Shown: in pieces, positions 1-5,602 of the stretch | Layout of the letters: each line of letters opens with the position of its first letter | Numbering within the stretch: position 1 is the stretch's first letter | NCBI GenBank assembly: GCA_955652215.1 | Contig: CATPAX010000038.1 | Location: 1 to 7,376, forward strand | Direction: 5' to 3' | Length of the DNA: 7,376 nt | DNA from: an uncultured Solirubrobacteraceae bacterium | Lineage (GTDB): Bacteria; Actinomycetota; Thermoleophilia; Solirubrobacterales; Solirubrobacteraceae | Translations under genes and position numbers: made by a program | The notes under the pieces: model-generated | The model's database searches: none | What the model was told of the DNA's origin: nothing | The model's input: only the letters and a program-made list of their open reading frames with translations

Positions 1-132
1 CTCGAGCTCGGTGCGCTCGGAGGCGACGCCTGAAGCCTCGGTCGCGCCGGCGCTCGCCGGTCGCCTAAGCGGCGCGGTCACGAACACGACGACCCCCGCA
101 AGGATCGCGAGCACTATCAAGAACTGGACCAT
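1..132 (-). CDS. Second copy of CcmI-like small membrane protein (partial, runs off window)
   Basis: The first 44 codons of a gene begin at an ATG at 132 and are still open at base 1. The visible product is one N-terminal membrane segment (about residues 3-19) followed by a basic Arg-Arg turn and the start of a polar region. It matches the N-terminus of the complete gene at 522-836 except for Gly instead of Ala at residue 13. It lies 6 nt downstream of the stop of the SecG-CcmF fusion, just as the full copy lies 6 nt downstream of ccmF. It is therefore part of the duplicated block. Whether the copy is complete cannot be known from this window. If the tandem-duplication model is right, it should be full length and followed by an intact secG. 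The three other base differences from the parent copy within this ORF include two that are synonymous, which suggests the reading frame has been kept. Confidence 0.75.
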   Translation of the reverse strand, partial: MVQFLIVLAILAGVVVFVTAPLRRPASAGATEASGVASERTELE

Positions 133-320
133 GAGGGGCTACGCGCGCTCGCCTGCGGGCACCGGCGGTGGGGTGTTGCGACGGACAACCGGCTCGCGCA
201 CCCGGCGCACTCGGCGCCACGCCAGCGCCGGGAAGGGCCACAGTGCGATCAGGCCGCCGCCGGCGATGTTCAGCGTCCCGATCCAGATCCAGGTCACGAG
301 CGGTGAGACGATCAGCAGGA
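1..320. repeat. Duplicated block, copy 2 (ccmF 3' end plus CcmI-like 5' end)
   Basis: Bases 1-320 match 705-1024 at a constant offset of 704 with 10 mismatches (at 95, 106, 109, 135, 136, 169, 175, 202, 211 and 269) and no gaps. Identity stops abruptly at 321, inside the SecG-like ORF. The left end is open because the match reaches base 1. Read on the minus strand, the block holds the last 60 or so codons of ccmF, its stop, a 6-nt spacer and the start of the CcmI-like gene. Of the 10 differences, six are synonymous, two change an amino acid and two lie in the spacer. Confidence 0.95.
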
Positions 321-525
321 TCGTGTTGATCACGAACGAGATCGCGAACAAGACAGTCAACCGATTCAGGTTGCGCTCGACGAGCGAGCCGCCGCCCAGC
401 GGCCCCGCTCCGCTCCCCACGCCGAAAGCCCCGGATAACCCGGCGTCCTTGCCCGAGTGCATCAGTACCAGGAAGATCAGCATTACCGACAGGAACACCT
501 GGAGGATGTCGAGGATCGTCGTCAT
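139..525 (-). CDS. secG: SecG-like translocase subunit fused in frame to the C-terminal tail of CcmF
   Basis: Residues 1-69 look like an essentially complete SecG, the small auxiliary subunit of the SecYEG protein-export channel. A first membrane helix spans residues 4-22. It is followed by the hallmark loop HSGKDAGLSGAFG (23-35), a Gly-rich stretch, then VERNLNRLT (49-57) leading into the second helix. From residue 70 to 128 the sequence is that of CcmF residues 682-740, with Asn replacing one Ile. This adds the last CcmF membrane helix (about residues 77-98) and its Arg/Pro-rich tail. SecG proteins are normally about 70-80 residues with two helices, so this 128-residue, three-helix product is abnormal. 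The start ATG overlaps the stop of the CcmI-like gene (ATGA), implying translational coupling. The junction coincides exactly with the edge of the duplicated block, so the fusion is best explained by the duplication. It may be a non-functional by-product or a working SecG with a passenger tail. An assembly artefact is less likely but possible. Confidence 0.8.
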   Translation of the reverse strand: MTTILDILQVFLSVMLIFLVLMHSGKDAGLSGAFGVGSGAGPLGGGSLVERNLNRLTVLFAISFVINTILLIVSPLVTWIWIGTLNIAGGGLIALWPFPALAWRRVRRVREPVVRRNTPPPVPAGERA

Positions 526-836
526 GACCGGGACGATGGTAGCCGCTCGCCGGGCGCGCCAACTCGATCGAGCTCCCGCAGGATGTCGAGCGCCTCGGCG
601 CGCAGGGTGCCGTCGATCGCCTGGAAATCCTCGTCCGAGAGCTTGCCGGTCCGCCGGTCGAGCTCCGCATCGCGAATCTCGCGATATTTGGCCTGACGGG
701 CCGCCTCGAGCTCGGTGCGCTCGGAGGCGACGCCTGAAGCCTCGGTCGCGCCGGCGCTCGCCGGTCGCCTAAGCGGCGCGGTCACGAACACGACGACCGC
801 CGCAAGGATTGCCAGCACTATCAAGAACTGGACCAT
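522..836 (-). CDS. CcmI-like (N-terminal module) membrane protein of the Ccm operon
   Basis: This 104-residue protein has one N-terminal membrane helix (about residues 3-19), an Arg-rich turn that suggests the rest is cytoplasmic, then a polar helical region with AKYREIRDAELDRRTGKLSDEDF (48-70) and a following DILREL. That arrangement of TM, 'Y..I.dAElDrrtGKLSd.D' and helix is what I know from the N-terminal part of CcmI/CycH proteins, which help deliver apocytochrome c to the heme-ligation machinery. The large TPR domain of proteobacterial CcmI is absent, so this is only the CcmI-1 module. The gene starts 6 nt after the ccmF stop and its own stop overlaps the SecG-like start by four bases, so it sits in the same transcript. 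No strong Shine-Dalgarno is seen, which fits coupled translation. An unrelated small membrane protein is possible, but operon position and the GKLS motif favour the CcmI assignment. Confidence 0.65.
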   Translation of the reverse strand: MVQFLIVLAILAAVVVFVTAPLRRPASAGATEASGVASERTELEAARQAKYREIRDAELDRRTGKLSDEDFQAIDGTLRAEALDILRELDRVGAPGERLPSSRS

Positions 837-1024
837 GAAAGGCTACGCGCGCTCGCCTGCGGGCACCGGCGGGGGGGTATTGCGACGGACAACCGGCTCG
901 CGCACTCGGCGCACCCGGCGCCACGCCAGCGCCGGGAAGGGCCACAGTGCGATCAGGCCGCCGCCGGCGATGATCAGCGTCCCGATCCAGATCCAGGTCA
1001 CGAGCGGTGAGACGATCAGCAGGA
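705..1024. repeat. Duplicated block, copy 1 (in its native ccmF/CcmI-like context)
   Basis: This is the partner of the block at 1-320, 310 of 320 bases identical. Here the block is in its likely original setting, because the final membrane helix it encodes is the expected C-terminus of the CcmF family and is continuous with the rest of ccmF. On the right, similarity ends at 1025 inside ccmF codon 681. On the left, this copy continues into the rest of the CcmI-like gene; the corresponding part of copy 2 lies outside the window. Confidence 0.95.
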
Positions 1025-3065
1025 ACTGGACCGGGAAGGGATGGGTCGCGTAGCGCGCGGCGATCTCGGCGATCGCCACGTCCCGCAGCTGCCACAGCTG
1101 GGCCAGCTCCGGCGCACGCTTCGCCGGCGGAAGACTTTCCGCTTTGCTCAGCGCGGCTTGGAAGACCCGATCGCCTTGAGCGATGTATGGCTGCAGGGGC
1201 GGCAGGTTGGCGGGATTTACCACCGTCCAGATGTCGCTGAAGGCGCCGGCGCGCAGACCAACATTGCTGTCGGCCTCCCCGTTGAAAAACCGCCCCACGG
1301 GCCCGAGGGTCGGATCCTGGGCCGGGTAGTAGCCGCGCGAGGTGTCGAGCGTGGCGACGTGACTGCGGCCCCGATAGACCGCCAGGATCGCTCCGAACGA
1401 AAGCTTCTGGGAGGTGGCCGATTCCGTGGCTCGGACGTAGCGGACCGTCAGGCCATCGATTCGCGCCGATTGGCCCGGCCCAAGGGTGACGTAGCGGGAG
1501 TGTTGGAACGACGACGAGGCCGCCACGCCGATCAGCAGCACCGCGAGGCCAGCATGTGCGATGTAGCCGCCGTAGCGACGGCGGTTACGGCGGATCAACT
1601 GCGTGAAGGCCAGCGGGAGCGGGTCATGGGTCATCGCCCGCCGTGCCGCTGTCCCGCGCCAGAGCTCCTGGGCGACGGTGGCGAGCACGAACGCGCCGAG
1701 CGCGAACATCGCCAGCGCGAGCGGCCGCGTCCCGGCATTGGTCGCGATCAGCAGGATCACCAGCGTGACGATCCCGGTCGCCACAGGAAAGCTGAAGCTC
1801 CCGCGTAGGTTCCGGGCCGTTACTCGCCGCCAGGCGATGATCGGTCCGATCCCGGAGAGCCCGACGAGCACGAGCGCGAGCGGAACGACGAACGGGCGGA
1901 ACGCGGGTGGGCCGACCGACACCTTGGTGCCGGTGATCGCCTCTGAGATCAGCGGGAAGAACGTCACCCAGAAGATCACGAACACCATCGCAACGAGCAC
2001 CATGTTCTGGAACAGGAACACAGCCTCGCGTGAGAGCAGGGAGTCGATCTGAGCCTCGGAGCGAAGTCGCTCCCGGCGCCAGATGATCAGCCCGATCGCC
2101 GAACCGACCATCGCTGCGATCAAGATCACGAACGGCACCCCGAGCGTCGACGCGCCGAACGCATGGATCGAGTCGAGGACGCCGGAGCGGACGAGGAACG
2201 TGCCGAGGATCGCGAGCGTCCCGCTGGCCAGGACCAGCGAGGCATTCCAGATCTTCAGCATCCCCCGCTTCTCCTGGATCATGATCGAGTGGATGAATGC
2301 GGTGGTGCACAGCCATGGCATCAAGGCGGCGTTTTCGACTGCGTCCCAGGCCCAGTAGCCGCCCCAGCCAAGCTCGGTGTAGGACCACCTGGCGCCGAGC
2401 ACGATCCCGACCCCGAGGAACAGCCACGCGGCCAGCGCGAACCGGCGAGTCACCGAGATCCATTCGCTGCCCAGCTTGCCGGTGATGAGCGCGCCGACCG
2501 CGAACGCGAACGGGATCGTCAGCAGCGTGTAGCCCGAGTAGAGCATCGGCGGGTGGATCATCATGCTGGGGTGAAGCAGCAGCGGGTCCAGGCCGGAGCC
2601 CTCCACGGGCGGAGTCGTGGTGGTCGTGAACGGGTTGGCCAGGAACACCGCAAGCGAGCCGAAGAAACCGGCGAACACCAGCAGCACCGCGGTCGCGTAC
2701 GGGGCTATCTCCCGCACCCGCCGTCGCGTCAGACCGAGCACGAGGCTCGACCACAGCGACAGGAGCCAGACCCACAGCAGCAACGAGCCCTCCTGAGAGG
2801 ACCACGCGGCCGCAAGCTTGTAGAAGATCGGAGTGGTGGTCGACGAGTGGGCGGCGACGACGTTGAAGGAGAAGTCAGATCGCGCGAATGCGATCTCGAG
2901 GATCGCGAACGCCGCCGTCATCAGCATCGCCAGCGCGTACACGGCCCGCCGCCCGGAGTCGATGAAGTCCTGCCGGCCGCTACGGGCGCCGTACACCGAG
3001 GCGGCGACGCCGTACACGCACACCAGCAGCCCAAGGATCAGGAGCGCCCGACCGATCAGAGCCAC
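843..3065 (-). CDS. ccmF: CcmF, cytochrome c heme lyase (System I)
   Basis: A 740-residue polytopic membrane protein that joins heme, handed over by CcmE, to apocytochrome c outside the membrane. The tryptophan-rich WWD signature WGGYWAWDAVENA...MPWL lies at 234-252. The histidines expected in the family are visible: H171 in HPPML, H259 in FIHS, H301 in SIHAFG and H504 in YIAHAGL. FLVRSGVLDS (290-299) is another strong family match. Residues 525-680 form the large extracytoplasmic domain, and a last helix (about 689-710) is followed by an Arg/Pro-rich tail. Length is a little above the roughly 650 residues usual in proteobacteria. The start is GTG at 3065, with CGGGA about 7 nt upstream. It begins 34 nt after ccmE stops and ends 6 nt before the CcmI-like gene. 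Codons 681-740 are duplicated at 139-320. Heme-lyase function is from the family; substrates cannot be told from this window. Confidence 0.96.
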   Translation of the reverse strand: MALIGRALLILGLLVCVYGVAASVYGARSGRQDFIDSGRRAVYALAMLMTAAFAILEIAFARSDFSFNVVAAHSSTTTPIFYKLAAAWSSQEGSLLLWVWLLSLWSSLVLGLTRRRVREIAPYATAVLLVFAGFFGSLAVFLANPFTTTTTPPVEGSGLDPLLLHPSMMIHPPMLYSGYTLLTIPFAFAVGALITGKLGSEWISVTRRFALAAWLFLGVGIVLGARWSYTELGWGGYWAWDAVENAALMPWLCTTAFIHSIMIQEKRGMLKIWNASLVLASGTLAILGTFLVRSGVLDSIHAFGASTLGVPFVILIAAMVGSAIGLIIWRRERLRSEAQIDSLLSREAVFLFQNMVLVAMVFVIFWVTFFPLISEAITGTKVSVGPPAFRPFVVPLALVLVGLSGIGPIIAWRRVTARNLRGSFSFPVATGIVTLVILLIATNAGTRPLALAMFALGAFVLATVAQELWRGTAARRAMTHDPLPLAFTQLIRRNRRRYGGYIAHAGLAVLLIGVAASSSFQHSRYVTLGPGQSARIDGLTVRYVRATESATSQKLSFGAILAVYRGRSHVATLDTSRGYYPAQDPTLGPVGRFFNGEADSNVGLRAGAFSDIWTVVNPANLPPLQPYIAQGDRVFQAALSKAESLPPAKRAPELAQLWQLRDVAIAEIAARYATHPFPVQFLLIVSPLVTWIWIGTLIIAGGGLIALWPFPALAWRRVRRVREPVVRRNTPPPVPAGERA

Positions 3066-3099
3066 GTCGTGTCCCGAGTCGTGAGTTCGCCGCGCGCCA

Positions 3100-3501
3100 C
3101 TAGGTGCTGGCCTTGGCCTGGTACTTGGACGGGCACTTCGTGGTCAGCGAGTTTCCCTCGCCGATGAACGTCGAGCCACCTGGTCGGACCGTCACCAGCA
3201 CCCCGCGGCCGGCGGCGAACGGGTCGGGAACGATTCCCGTGTACCTGACGGGGACCGAGACCTGGAGCTTTGGGTCGCGCACCCTGAAAACCAGAGCCGG
3301 CCCCTCGTGGCGCACCGATCCGACCAGCACCGTGCCCGCGAGGATGTAGGACTGTCCGGGTTGGGCGCGCTTGAGCAGCTGGCTTGCCGTCAGCTCCTGG
3401 TTGCCCGCTGTGAAGCTGACGTATACGAGTGCCGTGGCCAGCAGCAGCGCGGCTGTGAGCGCGACCGTCAGGCGAATCGCACGCTTTCGGGACGGATCCA
3501 T
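3100..3501 (-). CDS. ccmE: CcmE, heme chaperone with CxxxY instead of HxxxY
   Basis: A 133-residue protein with a short basic N-terminus, one membrane anchor (about residues 11-30) and a small extracytoplasmic beta-barrel (OB-fold) domain. CcmE receives heme from CcmC/CcmAB and passes it to CcmF. The family pattern is recognisable: YILAGTVLVGSV (52-63), VPVRYTGIVPDPF (83-95), GRGVLVTV and then the C-terminal motif. In classical CcmE that motif is K-H-x-x-x-Y and heme is bound covalently through the His. Here it reads K122-C123-P-S-K-Y127, so Cys replaces the His with spacing kept. This Cys-type variant is established in some archaea and Desulfovibrio-like bacteria, where the Ccm system also lacks CcmH and CcmG. 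I chose ATG at 3501 (MDPSRKRAIR) because the upstream ATG at 3513 has GGGAGA almost touching it. The longer start, adding four residues, remains possible. First visible gene of the operon. Confidence 0.9.
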   Translation of the reverse strand: MDPSRKRAIRLTVALTAALLLATALVYVSFTAGNQELTASQLLKRAQPGQSYILAGTVLVGSVRHEGPALVFRVRDPKLQVSVPVRYTGIVPDPFAAGRGVLVTVRPGGSTFIGEGNSLTTKCPSKYQAKAST

Positions 3502-3566
3502 GCCTGGCGCCATTCTCCCATACGCCGCTGGCGCGTCAGCCGCATCGAGCGTCTCCCGGCGCCGGA

Positions 3567-3583
3567 GTTAGCGTCGCGTTAGC
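3567..3583. repeat. Direct repeat of GTTAGC with 11-bp period
   Basis: GTTAGC occurs at 3567-3572 and again at 3578-3583. The repeat period is one helical turn, so both copies face the same side of the DNA. Tandem half-sites with this spacing are typical of dimeric activators such as OmpR/PhoB-type regulators. The repeat lies about 65-80 bases upstream of the ccmE start on the minus strand. It is short enough to be chance. Confidence 0.3.
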
Positions 3584-3592
3584 ACCCAGGAG

Positions 3593-3604
3593 ATTGGCGC
3601 CAAT
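3593..3604. promoter_or_regulatory. 12-bp perfect palindrome ATTGGCGCCAAT
   Basis: ATTGGCGCCAAT is a perfect dyad in the divergent intergenic region, immediately beside the AT-rich patch. Its position between two divergent genes suits an operator for a dimeric repressor. I cannot assign it to a known regulator family. Confidence 0.35.
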
Positions 3605-3611
3605 AGGCGAA

Positions 3612-3621
3612 ACAAATTTGT
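3612..3621. promoter_or_regulatory. 10-bp perfect palindrome ACAAATTTGT in AT-rich patch
   Basis: ACAAATTTGT reads identically on both strands and is the most AT-rich piece of the window. Its centre lies 18 bp from the centre of the neighbouring ATTGGCGCCAAT palindrome. It could be an operator or simply the core of a promoter; the sequence alone does not decide. Confidence 0.3.
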
Positions 3622-3640
3622 ATTGCGAGCGTTTCCTCTC

Positions 3641-3901
3641 ATGGACGTGAAAGTTGGACGCAAGCCAGGGGACCTGAAGCTCCGCCGCCGTGTAAGGCGC
3701 AGCGGACACGACCAGGATCGCCCGAACGGGCGCATCTCGGACCGGACCAGCCCGCGCATCGAACCGGCAGCGCCGCACCGGCGCCACGGCGGCCCTCCCG
3801 AGGACCACGCGCTCTACTCGTGCAGCTGTGGATTCGTGTTCAAGGCTGATGTATCCACATCGGTCGAGTGCCCCCACTGCGGCACCGGCCAAGCCTGGTA
3901 G
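3641..3901 (+). CDS. Small zinc-ribbon protein of unknown function
   Basis: An 86-residue protein with a basic, low-complexity N-terminal half (Arg/Lys/His/Pro-rich, residues 1-55) and a compact C-terminal metal-binding unit, CSCGFVF (61-67) and CPHCGTGQAW (77-86). The four cysteines C61, C63, C77 and C80, spaced CxC-13-CxxC, should hold one zinc ion. No membrane segment or signal peptide is visible. Very similar short Cys-ribbon tails ending in 'QAW' are familiar to me from actinobacterial hypothetical proteins, but I know of no assigned role. ATG at 3641 was preferred over an in-frame TTG at 3623. No Shine-Dalgarno precedes either, so the mRNA may be nearly leaderless. The gene is divergent from ccmE and lies 73 bp upstream of the copper protein, so it may share a transcript with it. 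A nucleic-acid or protein-binding role would be a guess. Confidence 0.7.
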   Translation: MDVKVGRKPGDLKLRRRVRRSGHDQDRPNGRISDRTSPRIEPAAPHRRHGGPPEDHALYSCSCGFVFKADVSTSVECPHCGTGQAW

Positions 3902-3916
3902 CTACACCACCGTAGC

Positions 3917-3946
3917 CCCGCCCGAACCTGATTGAATGGGGGCGGG
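3917..3946 (+). terminator. GC-rich inverted repeat between the zinc-ribbon and copper genes
   Basis: CCCGCCC (3917-3923) pairs with GGGCGGG (3940-3946) around a 16-nt loop, starting 16 nt after the zinc-ribbon stop codon. There is no following T-run, so it is not a canonical intrinsic terminator. It could be a weak terminator, an mRNA-stabilising stem or chance in GC-rich DNA. It ends 16 nt before the Shine-Dalgarno of the next gene. Confidence 0.25.
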
Positions 3947-3962
3947 CAGGTACCCGAGGTCC

Positions 3963-3967
3963 GGAGG
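3963..3967 (+). promoter_or_regulatory. Shine-Dalgarno GGAGG deciding the start of the copper protein
   Basis: GGAGG sits 7 nt before the ATG at 3975. This strong, well-spaced site, and the signal peptide that follows that ATG directly, select 3975 over the in-frame upstream ATG at 3936, which has no comparable site. Confidence 0.8.
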
Positions 3968-3974
3968 AGCGCGA

Positions 3975-5582
3975 ATGAGGCGAGGTGTCGTCGGTGCGTG
4001 GATAGGCGTTCTCGCCGCGCTGGCTTGGTTTGCTTCTCCCGCCGCCGCCTCCTCGCGCTGCTGCGTCGATCATTTGCACTTCGCGGCCGGACCTTACCTC
4101 GTCACGCCTGGCGCCAACCTGATTCTGCTCGAGTACCAGAAGGTGCCGAAGCCCAATCAGGACGGCTACATGATCCGGGTCAAACCGGATCTTCGCTACG
4201 CGAAACGGTGGAACGGCCGGTGGGTGTGCTGCGGCGGGATCCCATTCGTCAGCCAGATTCATCTCCACCACGGCGTCTGGCTGAGCAACGGGCGCGCCGG
4301 CCAAGGCGAGGGAAACGGCTTTTACGGCGGGTTCTACCCCTTCATGGCCGTGGGCGAGGAGAAGACGATCTTCTCGATGCCGAGAGGCTACGGCTACCCG
4401 ATCGCCGCTCGCGACTGGTGGGTCCTGAACTACATGATCCACAACCTCACGCCGAACCCGCACGAGGTGTACATCACCTACGACATGGAGTTCGTTCCGG
4501 CGAGCACGCCGCTGGCGAAGACGATCAGGCCCGTGCACCCTATCTGGATGGACGTCGAAGCGGGCCATCTCTATCCCGTCTTCAACGTCGCCCAGCACAG
4601 CGGTGGTGCCGGCTCCTTCACGTTCCCCGACATGGCGCGCAACCCCTACGGCCGTCAGGGGATCGCCGCGCCCCTGAACGAATTCAGGATTGACCACCCC
4701 GGGACATTGATCGGCACCGCCGGACACCTGCATCCTGGCGGCCTGTGGGACCAGCTCGATCTGATGCGCCCCGGGGCCTCTCCCCATCGCGCGGCGGTCC
4801 CCGGCCTCGTTCCCGGCTCGGTCCGGCTATTCCGCTCCTACGCCCATTACTTCGACAACCGCGGTCCGATCTCGTGGAACATGGCGATGGGCGCCACCGC
4901 CAGGGATTGGCGACCCGGGGTGAAGCTGGGCGACACGCTCCGAATCAGCGCGAACTACGACACGACGCGCGCCTCGTGGTACGAGGTGATGGGGATCATG
5001 GTCGTCTGGGAGGCCTGGAGCGACCAGACGGGGGTGAACCCGTTCACGCACCGGGTCGACCAGCGCGGCCACCTCACCCACGGCTATTACCCCGAGAACA
5101 ACGACAACGGGGGTTACTACTCCCTCGGCCAGAGCTACGCGCACTACCGAACCTGCCACCCGAAGCAGGTCGTGATCAAGAAATTCTTCTACAGCCCCGG
5201 CAACGTTCCGGCGTTCGGCAGTCAGGCGTGCGTCCCGACGATCGTCAAGGGGCGCAGGCTGGAGTTCGTCAACGACGATGCTTCCGCGGCGCCTCCGGGG
5301 ACGACCAATGGCGGCCTTGACAACATCCTCAATCCCGGCCCGTGGTACACGAAGTCGATCTTCCACAGCGTCACCTCGTGCAAGAACCCCTGTGGGCTCA
5401 ACACCGGGATCTCCTACCCGCTGGCGAACGGCGCGGGCTTTGACTCCGCCCAGCTCGGCCCCGCCACCCCCGCGAGTGGCCAGCTCACGTGGAACACTCC
5501 CGCCACGCTCGCACCCGGGACCTACACGTTCTATTGCCGCATCCACCCCTGGATGCGCGGCGTCTTCAGAGTCGTCGGGTAG
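3975..5582 (+). CDS. Secreted copper protein: type II copper monooxygenase-like core plus C-terminal cupredoxin
   Basis: A 535-residue protein with a clear signal peptide (RR, then a hydrophobic stretch to about residue 24, cleavage near SPAAA). Residues 30-350 carry ligands arranged as in peptidylglycine and dopamine monooxygenases (PHM/DBM). HLHH (96-99) would supply the two adjacent His of one copper and H156 in NYMIHNL the third. H251 and H253 in AGHLHPGG resemble the HxH of the second copper, with M339 in YEVMGIMVVWEAW as its Met. The flanking text also tracks the family, for example KLGDTLRISANYD before the Met. Residues about 395-535 form a cupredoxin domain with type 1 copper ligands H464, C521, H524 and M527 (YCRIHPWMRG, a halocyanin/plastocyanin-like C-x2-H-x2-M). 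CC pairs at 29-30 and 85-86 and further Cys suggest disulfides. The inferred role is extracytoplasmic oxygen- or radical-dependent chemistry, with the cupredoxin passing electrons to the core. The monooxygenase assignment rests on motif order only; a non-catalytic copper-binding or storage protein is the alternative. It converges on the gene ending at 5603, 20 bp away. Confidence 0.75.
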   Translation: MRRGVVGAWIGVLAALAWFASPAAASSRCCVDHLHFAAGPYLVTPGANLILLEYQKVPKPNQDGYMIRVKPDLRYAKRWNGRWVCCGGIPFVSQIHLHHGVWLSNGRAGQGEGNGFYGGFYPFMAVGEEKTIFSMPRGYGYPIAARDWWVLNYMIHNLTPNPHEVYITYDMEFVPASTPLAKTIRPVHPIWMDVEAGHLYPVFNVAQHSGGAGSFTFPDMARNPYGRQGIAAPLNEFRIDHPGTLIGTAGHLHPGGLWDQLDLMRPGASPHRAAVPGLVPGSVRLFRSYAHYFDNRGPISWNMAMGATARDWRPGVKLGDTLRISANYDTTRASWYEVMGIMVVWEAWSDQTGVNPFTHRVDQRGHLTHGYYPENNDNGGYYSLGQSYAHYRTCHPKQVVIKKFFYSPGNVPAFGSQACVPTIVKGRRLEFVNDDASAAPPGTTNGGLDNILNPGPWYTKSIFHSVTSCKNPCGLNTGISYPLANGAGFDSAQLGPATPASGQLTWNTPATLAPGTYTFYCRIHPWMRGVFRVVG

Positions 5583-5602
5583 TTCCCTGGCGGACGCGGG
5601 GG

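Larger units (their letters stand above)
3502..3640. promoter_or_regulatory. Divergent intergenic region, probable promoters for ccmE and the zinc-ribbon gene
   Basis: About 140 bases separate the ccmE start (minus) from the zinc-ribbon start (plus). The region contains a conspicuous AT-rich patch (about 3602-3624) in otherwise GC-rich DNA, where divergent promoters would be expected. I cannot assign a convincing -35/-10 pair on either strand. On the plus strand TTGGCG at 3594 with TTGTAT at 3618 is the best but weak candidate. It would place a transcription start close to the ATG at 3641, giving a very short leader, which fits the lack of a ribosome-binding site there. Confidence 0.4.

Noticed and set aside
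1..320. Insertion sequence or transposon end as the source of the repeat
   Set aside because: The repeat contains only ccmF and CcmI-like sequence, with no terminal inverted repeats and no transposase.
11..772. Plus-strand open frame across the duplicated block (253 codons), repeated in part at 715-1053
   Set aside because: The apparent repetition of a protein start here is just the DNA duplication read on the wrong strand.
1624..2805. Long open frame on the minus strand in a second frame of ccmF (393 codons)
   Set aside because: It overlaps the unmistakable CcmF frame, its product is Arg/Asp/Pro-rich low-complexity sequence with no membrane helices, and it is a by-product of high GC.
2163..3167. 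Long plus-strand open frame antisense to ccmF (334 codons)
   Set aside because: Its product is rich in Arg, Glu, Gln and His without any fold signature. It is the antisense shadow of a GC-rich membrane-protein gene.
3536..3892. Minus-strand open frame opposite the zinc-ribbon gene (118 codons)
   Set aside because: It would overlap the probable promoter region and lacks any motif, while the plus strand encodes a clean Cys4 ribbon.
3840..4787. Minus-strand open frame opposite the copper protein (315 codons)
   Set aside because: The plus-strand frame has a signal peptide, a strong ribosome-binding site and copper ligands; the antisense product has no recognisable motif.
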